Origin: Dermanyssus gallinae
Lineage: Eukaryota; Arthropoda; Arachnida; Mesostigmata; Dermanyssidae
Direction: 5' to 3'
Length of the DNA stretch: 64,000 nucleotides
Assembly: GCA_003439945.1 (NCBI GenBank)
Contig: QVRM01004003.1
Location: forward strand, 22,501-86,500
Shown here: positions 12,470 through 24,500 of the stretch, piece after piece
Layout of the letters: every line of letters starts with the position of its first letter
How positions within the stretch are numbered: the stretch's first letter is position 1
Notes under the pieces: model-generated
The model's database searches: none
What the model saw: the letters and a program-made list of their open reading frames with translations, nothing else
Told to the model about the DNA's origin: nothing
Made by a program: the position numbers and the translations under genes

Positions 12470-14572
12470 CCACTCCCTTTCCCTCCTGGGGGACACAGCC
12501 GGTCGGCTGGCGGGAGCACTGGCAAAAGTCGTCGACTTACTCCTGTGGGGCGTTCCTCCATCACACCTGCTGCCCATAATATTTGGAGCCAGGCTTTTCG
12601 CCCTACATAAGAAAGACGGGTCAGTGAGGCCGATTGCTTGCTCCTCCACCTTACGCAGGCTAGCCGCAAAGATTGCCTGTAATCGAACCAGAGATAAGAT
12701 TGGCGAGGCGACGGGTCCTCACCAGCTTGGCTTTGCGGTACCAGCCGGGGCTGAGGCCGCGGTACATGCCGCCCGAGCTTTCATCGACTCACGCACGCTA
12801 CCTGGGGTGCTTGTAAAGCTTGATTTCAAGAACGCATTCTACACCGTAAGACGGGATTACCCTTTGAAGGCGGTTGCGACATATTGCCCCCAGCTGACGC
12901 ACCACGTCAATCAAGCGTACCGTACCGCTTCTTACCTGGCTCTACCAGATGATCTTATAACTTCGGCTACGGGGCTGCAACAGGGTGACCCTTTGCAAGG
13001 AGCTTGGAAAGAGAGTAACTGCTGTCACAAAAGATGCGCGAGCCGGGGAATACTTGGTGCAGCGTATCTCCATAGAAGTTCAACGTGGTAACGCAGTGGC
13101 GATAGTGGGGTCGCTTCTATCGACGGGGGAAGGACTGCCAGAAATGCCGTAGCAGTAACAACTATTATTTGACTAATAACATATGAAACATGAAATAAAC
13201 TTAATGTTGGCTGGTATCTGAATGACGGTGTGCTGGCGGGCGATGTAGACATGGTTGCTGACGACGTTCGGCGTGTGATTGATTTCTATGAGACTTCGGG
13301 TTTGGAGCTAAATCCCAAGAAATGTGAGAGATATGTTACAGGCGATACTACACAGGCCCCGGACCTTCGCACGCTTCAAGCTTTACTGCCGGGATGTAAG
13401 GTTACCCACGACAATAATTTAGAGCTCCTGGGAGTCCCCCTTCGGCCGGAAGGGCTCGCACACACACTTGAAAAATGGCGGAAGAAGCTGAAGGACGTCG
13501 CCGATAACTTTGCGCCACTCGGCGCTCACCGCGCACTCTTTTTACTTTGATCCTCGTTCTCAGCTACGAGGGTCACCCACCTTCTTTCAGGAGCTGATCT
13601 AACAGGACGGTTGAACGATCTGCGTCCATTGAACAAGTTAGCTCTAAACGCCTTTGAAACTCTTCTTAATCTATCGCTGGCGCCTTTCGCTCAAAAATAG
13701 TCCCAACTACCGATCTCAAAGGGGGGTCTGGGAATCCCGGATCCGCTCGTTTCCGCAGGACCAGCGATCGTCCCCTCCCTTTTCCGATCCGAGAACAATG
13801 CCATCGCACTGGAGTACATTTTTATACGATGAAGCTTACCGCGGCTTACTTGCGGGCGCTATCGACGGCCCCGCAAAGGCTCGCATTCGAGGGGTCGCTG
13901 CCAAAGACTCTGGAGCCTGATTGCATGCACTTCCAAGTGCTCCACTGGGCACCCTCCTGGACGACGAAACAACTCGAATCGGGGTAGGTCTTCGTCTCGG
14001 CTGTGACCTGGTATCCCCCCATCAGTGTAAATGTGGCCACCCCGTTGACAAATTAGCCCATCACGGGACATGCCGGCATTAACGACATCTTCGGCCGAGC
14101 GCTTCGGTCAAGTGGATTCCCCTGCATTCTAGAGCCCCAGGGCCTGTCCGCCGACGATGGTAAGCGCCCGGATGGGATGACTCTCACCCCCTTCAGTAGG
14201 GGTGATGAATGATGCTTGTCTGGGATGCCACTGTCACTGACTCATTAGCACCTTTAATGGTCGGTGGCGGGGCGATCTCGGCAGGCCACCCCGGTAATCT
14301 AGCGGAGACGAGGAAGCTCGCAAAGTACGCCTCAATAGGTTACCCACATGAGTTTCAACCGCTAGCGTTCGAGACCTTGGGCGGCCCAGGCAACCTCACT
14401 CGCAAACTTCTCCACAGAGTCGGCGAGCAGCTGAACCTCGCAACCGGAGACAAAAGATCTGCGACTTCCTTGAGACAGCGCCTCGACCTTGACGTCCAAC
14501 GCGGGAACGCGGCGTCCGTCCGGGGCACGCTGCTGAAGTGGTTCCAACCCACTCTATACGAGATAGAGTAAT
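12468..14572 (+). pseudogene. Broken non-LTR retrotransposon with RT and C-terminal nuclease-like remains
   Basis: From 12488 the frame reads LGDTAGRLAGALAK, then VPPSHLLPIIFGARLFAL and KKDGSVRPIACSS (RT fingers), then QLGFAVPAGAEAAVHAAR, LVKLDFKNAFYTVRRD (RT domain 3, first catalytic Asp) and TGLQQGDPL. After an interruption (12999-13207) it resumes with WYLNDGVLAGD, where the usual Y-L-D-D box has Asn at its first Asp, and then LELNPKKCE and LLGVPL. Further down, across stops and shifts, are KDSGA-stop-LHALPSAPLG, a Cys/His cluster (CKCGHPVDKLAHHG..CRH) and LVWDATVTDSLAP, ending with QRGNAASVRGTLLKW. A Cys/His cluster followed by RPDG/WDAT-type residues resembles the restriction-like endonuclease of R2/R4/NeSL-type LINEs; that clade call is inference. 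The copy is dead. Confidence 0.85.
12999..13207 (+). mobile_element. 3' end of a related LINE lodged inside the RT domain
   Basis: From 13000, in a different frame from the host RT, the sequence reads ELGKRVTAVTKDARAGEYLV, then QRISIEVQRGNAVAIVGS and a stop. It is followed by an AT-rich 3' tail with AAACATGAAATAAACTTAA. The peptide is the counterpart of the host element's own C-terminus near 14412-14565 (VGEQLNLATG, LDVQRGNAASVRGTLL). So a second, distinct family member's 3' end sits where the host copy should encode the residues between QQGDPL and WYLND. Confidence 0.75.
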
Positions 14573-14622
14573 ATTCCCAGTGCACACGTTCCCAGGAGAC
14601 AATTGTAGCTCCATCAGTATTC

Positions 14623-14624
<2 letters not shown>

Positions 14625-14655
<31 letters not shown>
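14625..14655. repeat. (TA)n microsatellite
   Basis: About 30 bp of TA just beyond the LINE's 3' region. Confidence 0.9.
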
Positions 14656-14657
<2 letters not shown>

Positions 14658-15281
14658 AGAAAAAACAGATAACCTGGTGGAGGACAACGGGCGCAGTCCT
14701 ATGAGAATCGGGTGTAGACTTGGATCCGCATGCAGTTTCCGCAGGGTGCCTCAAATTACAGGGAACTCTTTGATAAGTGCTGCTAGATGACTGAGTCTGA
14801 TCGATTGCAACGCCCGGGCCTCCATGAATAATCGGTTCTTCTCTTTAAAGGAATACATATTTGGATTTGTCGTTGTGGGATCCCCCGCTATTGACGCAAC
14901 GTACAGAGATGAGAAAAGCAGCCACGTTTGGTCTATCTCGCCACACTTTCGACAAGACTCTCTGCATTTAGCATCAATCCACATCTCTACCAATTAAAGC
15001 GTAAAATCGGGTAGTCAGGCTCCAAGACGACCGTGTGTTGCTAAAAATACCGTCGGAGGGGTTGGGTGATCAGAGGTGATACAGGGACCTCTTTTTTCCT
15101 TCTAAAGAGGGTGCGTAGAGATGTCAAGCATAGATAACGCCGTACGTCGAGCCCTTTGTCGCATCCGATTTGTGTAAACTTTGGGCTGACGCCTAGTTTT
15201 GGAAGAAGGAAGAAAAGGCAACATCTAACAATCACAGGGATACCATCAGATAAAGCTAACCCTGCAATTTGGCGAACCGCT

Positions 15282-15283
<2 letters not shown>
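14656..15283. other. Unrecognised sequence
   Basis: No recognised coding region, RNA or element. Confidence 0.4.

Positions 15284-15348
<65 letters not shown>
15284..15348. repeat. (TA)n microsatellite
   Basis: About 65 bp of pure TA. Confidence 0.96.
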
Positions 15349-15350
<2 letters not shown>

Positions 15351-17729
15351 CATAAATATGAGTCTAAATACATGTGTGCATGTATTCCGTAAGGTAATTA
15401 GCGCTTTAGGCCACTGCACACTGGATGTTCTGCATCCAGCGTCGAGAGCGGAGAATAGGTACAGGAAGGACAAGGAATAGACGAATGGACACGCTGGGTT
15501 GACATGCGTATGAAGAGTGTGGAACGACCAAGGTTTCTGTCGTGATGGGCGCGAAGATGATTATGATCGCCATTGCATCTCTGCGACGACGATAATGTTA
15601 GCTAGCCATTCGACAGCGGCGAAACCAGCCGGAGTAATTAATGAGGCTATAATGAAGCGTTGCCTTATTTTCGCTCACCGGTGCTGCGTTGCACTGGGTA
15701 GCGGTGGCGTTGGCGACACCAACGAGTACGACGGGAAGTGGCCGACAGGCTGGTATTGCACGAATGAGTGAGCAAATGGCATGGATGCAAGACGCAGGAG
15801 GGCACGGAGGACGCGTCGAGGAGCCAAGGCAGCAGGATAGCGCCGCGAGAAATGATGATGGCTTGCAATATCCTCACTGCTAATACTACTGCCGAGGACT
15901 AGACACGGGGAGAGAAAATGGGCAACGAGACGAGGAAAGAAAGAGAGAGTGGGACCCTCTGATCTAGATGATGCTGCTGCTACCAATCACCTGCCGCCGA
16001 GCCTTCTGTTTAATGGCGGTAGTAACAAACTTATAATCACTACCTGACTAACTAGTACACGGGTGGGTCGGGCGTTTGGGCCCGTAGTAGAAGATCGACA
16101 GCTAGGAGGGACGCGCGTTAACAGATCCGCCTATAGCTGAGACACGAGTTACCGGTAGGAGGTAGTCACGTAGGGCCGGACTTCCGACGAACAGCGGTAG
16201 TGGTTTGAATACGGACTCGACGTCGGGAACGAATTTGATTATCGGGCGACGTGAATTGCACTAGACGGTGCTCCACCACACTTCTACAATTATGTTTTTT
16301 GCAGTGTGCCTGCTTTTGAGGCAGTTATATGAATCATAATTTAAGTAAATTTGAGGTAGTTATTATAATTATAATTAATATTCGACAGTGTTTCTTGACG
16401 GCGCAATACGCAGCAACGGACATTCACACACACACATTCATCTAAGTAGGTAGACTTCCGTCTACCCAGGTGTCGTCGGTGAGCTACGTCAGAAGTTAGT
16501 GTGTATTAGTTCGAGTGGATAGATATTCCTGTTTCATGCAACCAATACTCATACATATGCAGCCTCTCGCCTCAGCTCAGATGTTTCGAGCTCAGCGTCA
16601 ATATTCGTTCGGTATCACATACATCATGTCGCGCCGTGGCGTCGTTTCCTTCTAAACACATTATATTTTGCTGGTATGCCAATGCGAGAGAACGATGAAC
16701 TAAATAATATACCTAATTATGAATACACTTATTCTCGCACATGATGAGTGCGTTTGCAATTTTATACAGACGAGGTAGGTGGTCCCCCGCCAGGGACATC
16801 TACTTCGTCCGATTATACTTATGCCCTATATACGCACTCTTAACTAAGCTGCTACAGAGTAGAGCCGGGTGCAATGGTGGTGTTCTCGTCATTTTTGAAG
16901 TTTTAATAGATTTGAATGTCTCCTCGAGGACGGTTGCCTGATCGTGGCCAAATGTATGTACCGCCTGCGCTCGTTCTCGATATAATCAGAGCATTTCCAT
17001 TCGTGCGCCAAATGCAAACTTCTAGACTCCGCCGAAAAATGGAAAAAATGCGGAAATTGCACAAAGAAGCGTTTACGGGATACCAAGGTTGTGCTGTAGA
17101 GCTGAGGGGGATATGACGCACCAGAACTGTCGCGGAAGCACTCCAAAGAGAGAATATTTTATCTTTGACGGAAACCTGAACTGTAAAACGTTTTATTTTG
17201 AGCGGCTTCTACGGATATCACGCACTAGTACGAAAAGGTGAGAAACGGGGCAGACCAAGTAGGGGGGTCAGAATTTAAGAGAGAGAGAGAGAGTAAAAAT
17301 TCAATAAATGAGAATTGGCATAGTAGCGGAAAACCTTGTAGAGGTAGCGTGACGGGGGTTGAAATTGTGGCAGTTTGTATAAAACCGGCAGGTGTGAAAA
17401 TGAAAATGAAATCTTGACAGAACGTATCACACTCGAGGTCGAAGAGATGCCGAAAAAGGCACCAACTAATCTAGCTGAATCATTTTTAGAAATTTAACGG
17501 AGACTGAATGCAGGTTAGTAATAATACCTTCGATTGTCGTACTGGCGCATGAGTCATGACGTTCTCGTCACAGACGGAAGCGTGGGAAGAAGCTGGCCTT
17601 CGTGGAACGTGGAAGCGTGGAAAGAAGACACAGATCCATAAATTCATGGGGATGGCATTAAAGGTTAGCAGCAGTGGGAAGGGCAGTCGTAAACCGGCGA
17701 CCGGGCGAGGGGCGGTGTACCGTCCGCAT
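15349..17729. other. Unrecognised 2.4 kb stretch
   Basis: The longest stretch so far without an identifiable element. It contains a (GA)n run at about 17280-17293 and ordinary mixed sequence. No open frame in it resembles a known domain. Confidence 0.4.
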
Positions 17730-18365
17730 AGCCGTCTGTCTTACGGTAAAGTGTAAACAATAAATAAGAATCAGTGTTGGTGAACCCGCGCAGTTTGACT
17801 GTCTGTCCTTTCTACGATTCCGTTGGCAACCTATCTGGTGCCAAGTGTGGGGCAGACGGTGTTTGTTAGTGACAAACTGTGCCACGTCCAAGCTAGTCTC
17901 GATAGCAATAAGCCGCGCGTTAGTTCCGGTCGCAACATGCCGTCGAACACCCACAAGACGCCCAGTTAGGGTAAGTGCCGCGCCAGCGGATGCGCAACGA
18001 AGGCGTGTGGGCCTCGAAGGATAAAGCGGTCCGGTCGGCAAAGCAAGTGCCAGGCTAAGACCGATTCTGAATCGACTTGTGGCCTTCTTAAAAAAAGCCA
18101 ATGCGACGGGCAGGATCGCGGATGACAGTCATCTCAGCTGCCTGAAGTTTATCGGCGATAGAAAACTGTTTCCCCAGTTTATTGACGATTTTTTTAGTCT
18201 CGTTCATGAAAGAAAGGGACTCTAGGATTTGCAATGGCACAAAATACTGCCTGATGTGTTCGAAAGGCTGGGATATCGTTTACCGTGACCGGCTACATAC
18301 AAAACCTGAGTTATTTATGGCACATGAATATCTGGCACTCATGACGGAATTTATCCAGAAGGTGT
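17730..18365 (+). pseudogene. BEL/Pao-like LTR retrotransposon relic (possible LTR end, PBS, gag)
   Basis: The gag evidence is near 18133-18225, where one frame reads SCLKFIGDRKLFPQFIDDFF, then SLVHERKGL and a stop. This fits the BEL/Pao gag pattern of FDGD...W..F.D.F...VH.R..LS. Upstream, AATAAATAAG (near 17758) could be a poly(A) signal in R. TGGTGCCAAGTGTGGG (near 17839) looks like a tRNA primer-binding site just after an LTR, with an ATG near 17936 for the gag start. No second LTR, protease, RT or integrase is present. The gag match is short and the PBS is by eye, so the class is uncertain. Confidence 0.42.
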
Positions 18366-19042
18366 AGGTATTCAGTTTCTCCCCCCCCCCACCTTACGCC
18401 TACCCTTCCCCGCGCGGTGTAAGCTCACTATAGAATATACTATACCTTTAGTGGAGGATATGAGAAACGCTTTCAGAAACTACTTACTTTTTGGCAAGAA
18501 AGATTACCTCTTGCAATGGGGGGTACGTAGTATTTAAATGCGCAAGTTTCTATCGGCCCGGCGAATCGGGCAAGCGCAAATTTCGGGAAGCCGCTTGGCA
18601 AGCTGTCGCGGAGTGAGGCAGCGGGATCTATTAAACGCACGTCAAACTAAACACGGTAACGCTTTGTATGCAGCGTACGTCCGAAATGAGTATAAATTGG
18701 TGTAAATGGGTGCAATGAGTATAAATGGAAAGTTAAAAAGTGTATTTTCTTTGCTGTGGTTTCGGCCCCGTAAACCGTGCCAGGCCTAGAGAGTGTCACG
18801 AGCGTGTATACGATGACGATGATGATGATGATTGCTTTTATTTTTACTGTGCGGCACGTCCACTGTTGTCTGCGTGCAATCAGCGAGCGAGCCAAGTCGA
18901 TTTGGTTATCGGAGGAAGACGGCACAGCAGTTAGGCAGGCGGAACCGTTGCTCCGTTCCGTACGGTGTAAACTTGTGCACGTTAGGTCTATTGAAGGTCT
19001 ATTCTAGTCTATTCTGGCAAGAATACGGTAGATATTATAGGA
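18366..19042. other. Unrecognised sequence with homopolymer and GAT repeat
   Basis: A C-rich run near 18380-18390 and a (GAT)n run near 18811-18830. No gene recognised. Confidence 0.4.
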
Positions 19043-19245
19043 GTCGAGCTCGGTGGCGTGGTGGCATGCGGCCTCTGTATAAGACCCTGTCGGCCCAGTA
19101 GCGTGGTGCATTCGTCTGCGCCTCGCAACCGGAAGAGACACATAGATGCGCGGGTTCCAGCCCCACCGTTGCACATTTGTACTTATGGGGGTCCCTCTGT
19201 GAAGCAATGCGCAAAGCAGTCCCGTGGACGGTGAATCTTCGATGA
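19043..19245 (+). mobile_element. S1 tRNA-derived SINE preceded by a partial second head
   Basis: A partial S1 head (GTCGAGCTCGGTGGCGTGG) begins at 19043. A full head follows at about 19089 (GTCGGCCCAGTAGCGTGGTG), with box B GGGTTCCAGCCCC near 19154 and the shared body TTGCACATTTGTACTTATGG. Between the heads lies GCGGCCTCTGTATAAGACCC, which also precedes the S1 copy at 59.2 kb, so it may be a real 5' part of a longer or dimeric subfamily. The 3' end is diverged. Confidence 0.8.
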
Positions 19246-19575
19246 TCGCATGACGTCTGGTCAAATAGGCATTTTTTGATTTCGTGGTTAACAACCATTG
19301 TCTCATAATCTCAATAAATGCAGTTTTTGGCTCTCTAATCAATGCAGTGTTTGGCTAGCATAAACGCACAGATTCGATCGTTGTATGCTACTTTTTCTGT
19401 GTAAAAACTAAAGGCGTTCCGTTTACTTAAATATCATCATATTTATTTTACTTATAGTCAGTAATATAACACCAATACTTATACTGTTGTCAGCTGCCTC
19501 GGCATGCCATTTGAAAGAGGCACTTAGATATAAAAAGGTTTGTATACATATCAATGGAGAGAGAGATAGCGAAAA

Positions 19576-19576
19576 C

Positions 19577-19617
<41 letters not shown>
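19576..19617. repeat. (TA)n microsatellite
   Basis: TA tract ending exactly at a CAGGGTG terminus. Confidence 0.95.
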
Positions 19618-19620
<3 letters not shown>

Positions 19621-19770
19621 GGTGTCCGAATCATATGGTTTAAAACTCTACAGCATGGTCAAGCTCGATGAGAAAATCATTTTATCAATTGAAAGGGCGA
19701 GCAGAAAAATTTCGAACAGAAATTAAATGATTTCTTAATGCATTTTCCAAACTGTGACTTTAGGAAGGCT
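19618..19770 (+). mobile_element. Single arm of a CAGGGTG-ended element
   Basis: CAGGGTGTCCGAATCATATGG starts directly after (TA)n, as in the foldback elements at 11364 and 38494. It continues with a CTCGATGAGAAAATCATTTT region recalling their AACTCGGGAAAAAAATAATTTTT region. I do not find the opposite terminus nearby, so this is a partial or very diverged copy. Confidence 0.4.
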
Positions 19771-20640
19771 GTCCAACATAAGTTTACAGTATACACGGTT
19801 GTAAGGGAACGCATCGCTCAATAAAAAAACTCAGGAAAGAAATCGGGAGAAAATTCTATACGGATGTATACTTGGCCTTAGCTTGAGCAAGAACTATTGT
19901 GATAATTAGAAAAGTTTGCTAAAGTATATTATTGTATATAGCTTCTGCTATAGTATTGTATATAGTTCGTGATCTAACTAAGACCAAATATATTTTAGAC
20001 GATGTCTTATATACAAATATATGAGATGATGAGGTCTGGCTAAGAGCTGGATACGGCAAGTGGCAACGAGTGGTGTTTCATGTAAAGCTGGCACTCGTTT
20101 ATGGGAAATTAAAACACCAACGTAATAACAAATTGGTTTATAAAATACAAACAATGATGATGAGTTGGTATCGCTGACGAAAAACCTGCTAAAAAGGCGG
20201 ACACGCAGTGTGAGAAGAACAAATTGCACCCTTGTTACATGCTGCTTGAACAAAGGCAATGCATACTATTCTAGATAATATGCTGTACTTCTTCGCCAGA
20301 ATTCAACAGTCACTAATGTCTGGCCCCACTCTAAAGTGCATAGCAAGCGCATTCAACCCTTGCACCTGAAGAACGAGGCATTTAGAGTCAAGTTGCATGA
20401 CTGTTGCCTGACATGTAGGTCAAGTTGCATGAGATGTAAGCTAATGGCCAGTTACAGAAACTCTGCCGTTTAGTGTTCGGCCACAACACGACACAAACGA
20501 ATGCCTTCAATTTGCTCTCCGCTCAGGATACGGTTGCGTTCCGAGAACAGATGAGACGCTTGGTTGCGCAAAATTGGCCTACTGTTTTTACTAGCGGTCA
20601 GCTAGTATTGGATTTGGTCCTGCATACCAAACGGCGTTGT
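19771..20640. other. Unrecognised sequence
   Basis: A short frame near 20545-20640 (WPTVFTSGQLVLDLVLHTKR) faintly resembles the end of a LINE endonuclease domain, but the match is too short to call. Confidence 0.3.
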
Positions 20641-21537
20641 GTCTGATCCGCGATCTTGCCGCGATTGCTTGTTGTTGATCTCCCGCCCCAGTGTCCTGAC
20701 GTTGGCCGTCCCGGGAAGTACACGCACCGGGACGCCCACGGCCCCGCTTTTTGTTCGTGGCGTCGTCATTGTTGTTGTTGTTGTTGTAGCTGCTATTGCT
20801 GTTGCTGCTGCTGGCGATGTCTTCGCTAGTTGCCGGGACGTTTTGAGGGGTATGCCGGTGAGAGAAGCAAATCGGTCCTAAGATGCGCCTCGCCGGGTGC
20901 TCGGTGGATCAGCCGAGTCACTTGGTCTACTTACATCCAGGCCAGGCAGTCCAGGCGGACAGGTGACAGTTGATAGCAGGTCAAATAGGGCAAATTCCTG
21001 AAATCGCCGTCCCTGAGTCCTCTTCTCCCTCCCCTCCCCAACAACCCCCCTTACCCCAACCCCACGCCGCCGCCACTCACGTTTTGGTCGTTCCCACCAC
21101 GAAAAAGCTACTTTCTACTCGATTGCCTTCAACCGCATCTTCTGCAGTGGTCGCTGGAATTCCAAGGAGTCATAAGTCAGTAGCTGACTCCTGATACTAT
21201 TACTAGCATGACGACCAGAACAGCAACAGCAACGACAACGAGAGGGAGACGACGACGACGACAACAACAACAACAACAACAACTGTACTCTATCCTGTGC
21301 GCACACGCACCTATATCCTGTCTACCCGCAAGCCTAGTACGAACCACCCATAATACCATACGATACAAAGGGACTTCCCACACGTTACGACGAAGATGTC
21401 TGTCTGTATGTGTCCACTCGACGGCCATTTCGGCCTTGCTCACTTTGTTGTTGATGTTGTTGTGTCGTCAGATGCAATGCGGTGCCGCCCATCTTAGTGT
21501 GATACTCGCGTTAGCCTTCTCTCCCCATCCCCATATT

Positions 21538-21540
<3 letters not shown>
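20641..21540. other. GC-rich, triplet-repeat-rich stretch
   Basis: GTT/GCT triplets near 20765-20815 and CAA/GAC triplets near 21225-21290, in a locally GC- and CpG-richer background than the flanks. Such composition is common in untranslated or low-complexity coding exons of arthropod regulatory genes, but I see no domain, and all open frames end within about 170 codons. Confidence 0.35.

Positions 21541-21585
<45 letters not shown>
21541..21585. repeat. (CT)n-(TA)n compound microsatellite
   Basis: A CT run followed directly by a TA run, the same order as at 9630-9700. Confidence 0.94.
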
Positions 21586-21591
<6 letters not shown>

Positions 21592-24500
21592 CCTGTCTCC
21601 GTAAGCCATGTTGGTATGTTGCTCAGTTGCTGGCGTCCGTTCGTCCGTCGCAGATTTGTTACTGTTAACGGGCTCTCTAATAGAATTCCACGAATGTACA
21701 CGCCTGAGCTGTTGTTGTGGTGGTAGTGGTGGTTGTTGCTGCTGCCCTTGTTGCTTGCTGCTCTGATCGAAGTCGGGCCATGATCGTGGTGGTGAAGTCG
21801 GGCCATCGATCGTGATATACGATTATGCGGCAGCCTCCCCGGCCTGACCCCAACGTCGCAACCAACTGGCGGCAGGATGGCCAATTGTTGCACACAAATG
21901 GCCACCATAACATGAGGGAGAGTTCAGGGAACGAGTCCAAGCGACCCAGCAATCGATCAATCGATAGACCCAATGGCTGGTTGGCAAATCTTCGTTCCCC
22001 GCAAGGCGATCAAATTCGTCGCGCCATGGGCAAGGTTGCTCGCGAACATTGCACTGCTTTCCCCGTTTTCGATGCTGCTGCTGCCGCCACGCGAACTTGT
22101 AATCCACACAGTCTCTATGTTGTGCCTGCACTGTCGCCAAGTATAATATCTGCAAAAAGTTGCAGTTTGAGTCGAAGTCATCGTTGTCGTAGTTATTTAT
22201 CTAGAATTATGTCGGTGAGAAGCATGCGGCTGTCCGCACGTGTGCGTTTCAACCACTTACATCGTACGCTATAAGTTCCGCCGCGTCGGGGTTCATTTAG
22301 CTTCATATAAGCAAGCTTACTTTCCTGGATGACGTTTCCGCGTTTAGTTTTGTCTGTACTAAATTATTTTAGGCAAGCGCACCGTTAGTACCTGAAAATG
22401 TGAAAATGGCTGAAACCAAATTAAGTGTAGTTGTCTGAAATCCAAGTTCGTTCCATTCTACTACAGGCGTTCCAGGATGCAGTTAAAGTCACCAATATTT
22501 GGGCACAGTTTTTGAAGCTGGTCAAATTGTAGTAAGAGCCGTAGCTCAAAATCACTGCCTAATTTGCTAAGAAGTAATTTCTAAAGGGTTTAGAATAACC
22601 AACGATTTAAATCCTGAGGATCGACCTCTTTTCAAACGTTGTGGTTTTTAGGGTCGATAGGCGCACTGCGTTGTAAAAAGTGGGAAAAACGCAGAACTCA
22701 ATTGTGGGTTGTGTTCTACAGCACCGTACTTAGTACAAGACCTTACTATACCACTACCAAAGCCATGTACATCTCATTGTTCTGACCCATTTTTTAGCAA
22801 TTTTGGTAGAAGGCAAGAACCAAGCGCAACTGAGGTGAGTTTCTCGCGGATACCCGCGGAAGCGTCGTTCATTGCATCTTAGGCTGGCGCGTTGAATGGA
22901 TCTTACGCATACCGTCATCTATATCAGTCAGCTTAGCTTACGTTCTCTTTAGACTTCTTCAGCTACTAGTCGCTTACTAAAGGCTTGTGCAGCACTAACG
23001 TAAAACATTAGTTCTCTCGCAAGCCGTTGCGGCAAAGGACTGACTACGCGCGAGGCGTTTTCTCGCACCTTTTTCTACCACCGACACGATTTTGTTTGCT
23101 GCTTAGTTTTCAAACGACGCTGTGCTTTTTCTGAATGCCTGCCACAGTGGAAAAAGCTAGGCAGGTGTCTTGTACATTGACACGTGAATATTTTTTACTA
23201 ACATTCCTTCCTGGCCTCTGCTATCTTCGAACCCTGGTTAGCTAGTTTCTAGTATCGAGGGCATCGAACAGCCTGTTGAGCATTTTTGAGATGATAGCAA
23301 GCATGTAGACCTAGAAAGAGAATACGCGGTGTCAAAGTTCGGAGCAGAGACATTTTTAATCGGGCAACGACAGACACTGTCTAAAGACGTTTTGTTCTAG
23401 GAGAAGAATATGTATTTACATATTATTATCTCTAGCCTACAGCCACTAGATTTCAGTCTCTACTCTTTGCTGGTGTGTATCAGCGCCAGGAGGCGCAATC
23501 CGACCAACGGTATGCAAAAACGCGGAAGAAATGGTGAAGAGACCGCTCGAATTCGTTCAGCGATATTCATCAACATCGATTAGACACCATTGCGGGTATG
23601 GTAACGGCGGTGCGATACCGTTGTTGTTGCTGCTGTGAGAGTGGTTTCTATGCGGCCACTGTCCGGATATAGACACTTTACCGTTATGATTATTATTATC
23701 AGCAGCAGCAGCAGCATAGACATCGTCGTCGCCCCTCGCCGTCGGCCCGGTCGCCAGCCACACGATAGATTCGTCGCGGAGGTTCTCCTGTTTCCTCCAT
23801 CTCGGCGGAACCGGAGGAAAGGTATACACCTCCTGGCCTCGCAGCTTTTCTGCGCCCCCCCCCGCCCCGCCGCTGTCCGCCGTCTGATGTCCGCCGGTGC
23901 TCGCATATGCTAATCATTGTGAATCGCCCTTTCAGCTCAACAACAACAACGACAATCATGATGTAGAACGCCGACGGTGATGCCGGACAACGCAGAATGG
24001 CACAGGACGACGCGAGACCGGGGCACAGGACGACACCGCCATGGCCAGCCAGCCAGCCGGCCGGCCAACCGGTCGGATACCGCGGCCACGGCATGGCCTC
24101 TCGGGAATCAGTCAACAACGGGTCCGCGCGGACGCGCCGATATAACGTCACCACCCTCCTAAACCATGATGGCGGGCTGCCCTCGTCCACCACGACGGTG
24201 GTAACAAGCCTCGTCTATTAGCTTATCGGGTTCTGCCGGTGGCCGGGTCTCTTTCTCCTGATGATACTCGAGCTCTATCTAATTCATTCCATGAGTTTCC
24301 GACACAGGTCGGAACGACAGCTGGAGAGATGGGCCAACGGACGGACGGACAGACAGATGGGCAGGCAGACATGCAAGCAAGCAAGCAGTCAACGATGACT
24401 GGGGGCGTCGCGACCCACAAGGGGGTTGATGCCCCCGGTGGTGATGATGATGATGATGGTGATAATGATGCTGATGATGGCGATGATGACGACGACGACG

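Noticed and set aside
20545..20700. End of a LINE endonuclease domain
   Set aside because: Only one short motif-like peptide (TSGQLVLDLVL) and no reverse transcriptase downstream.
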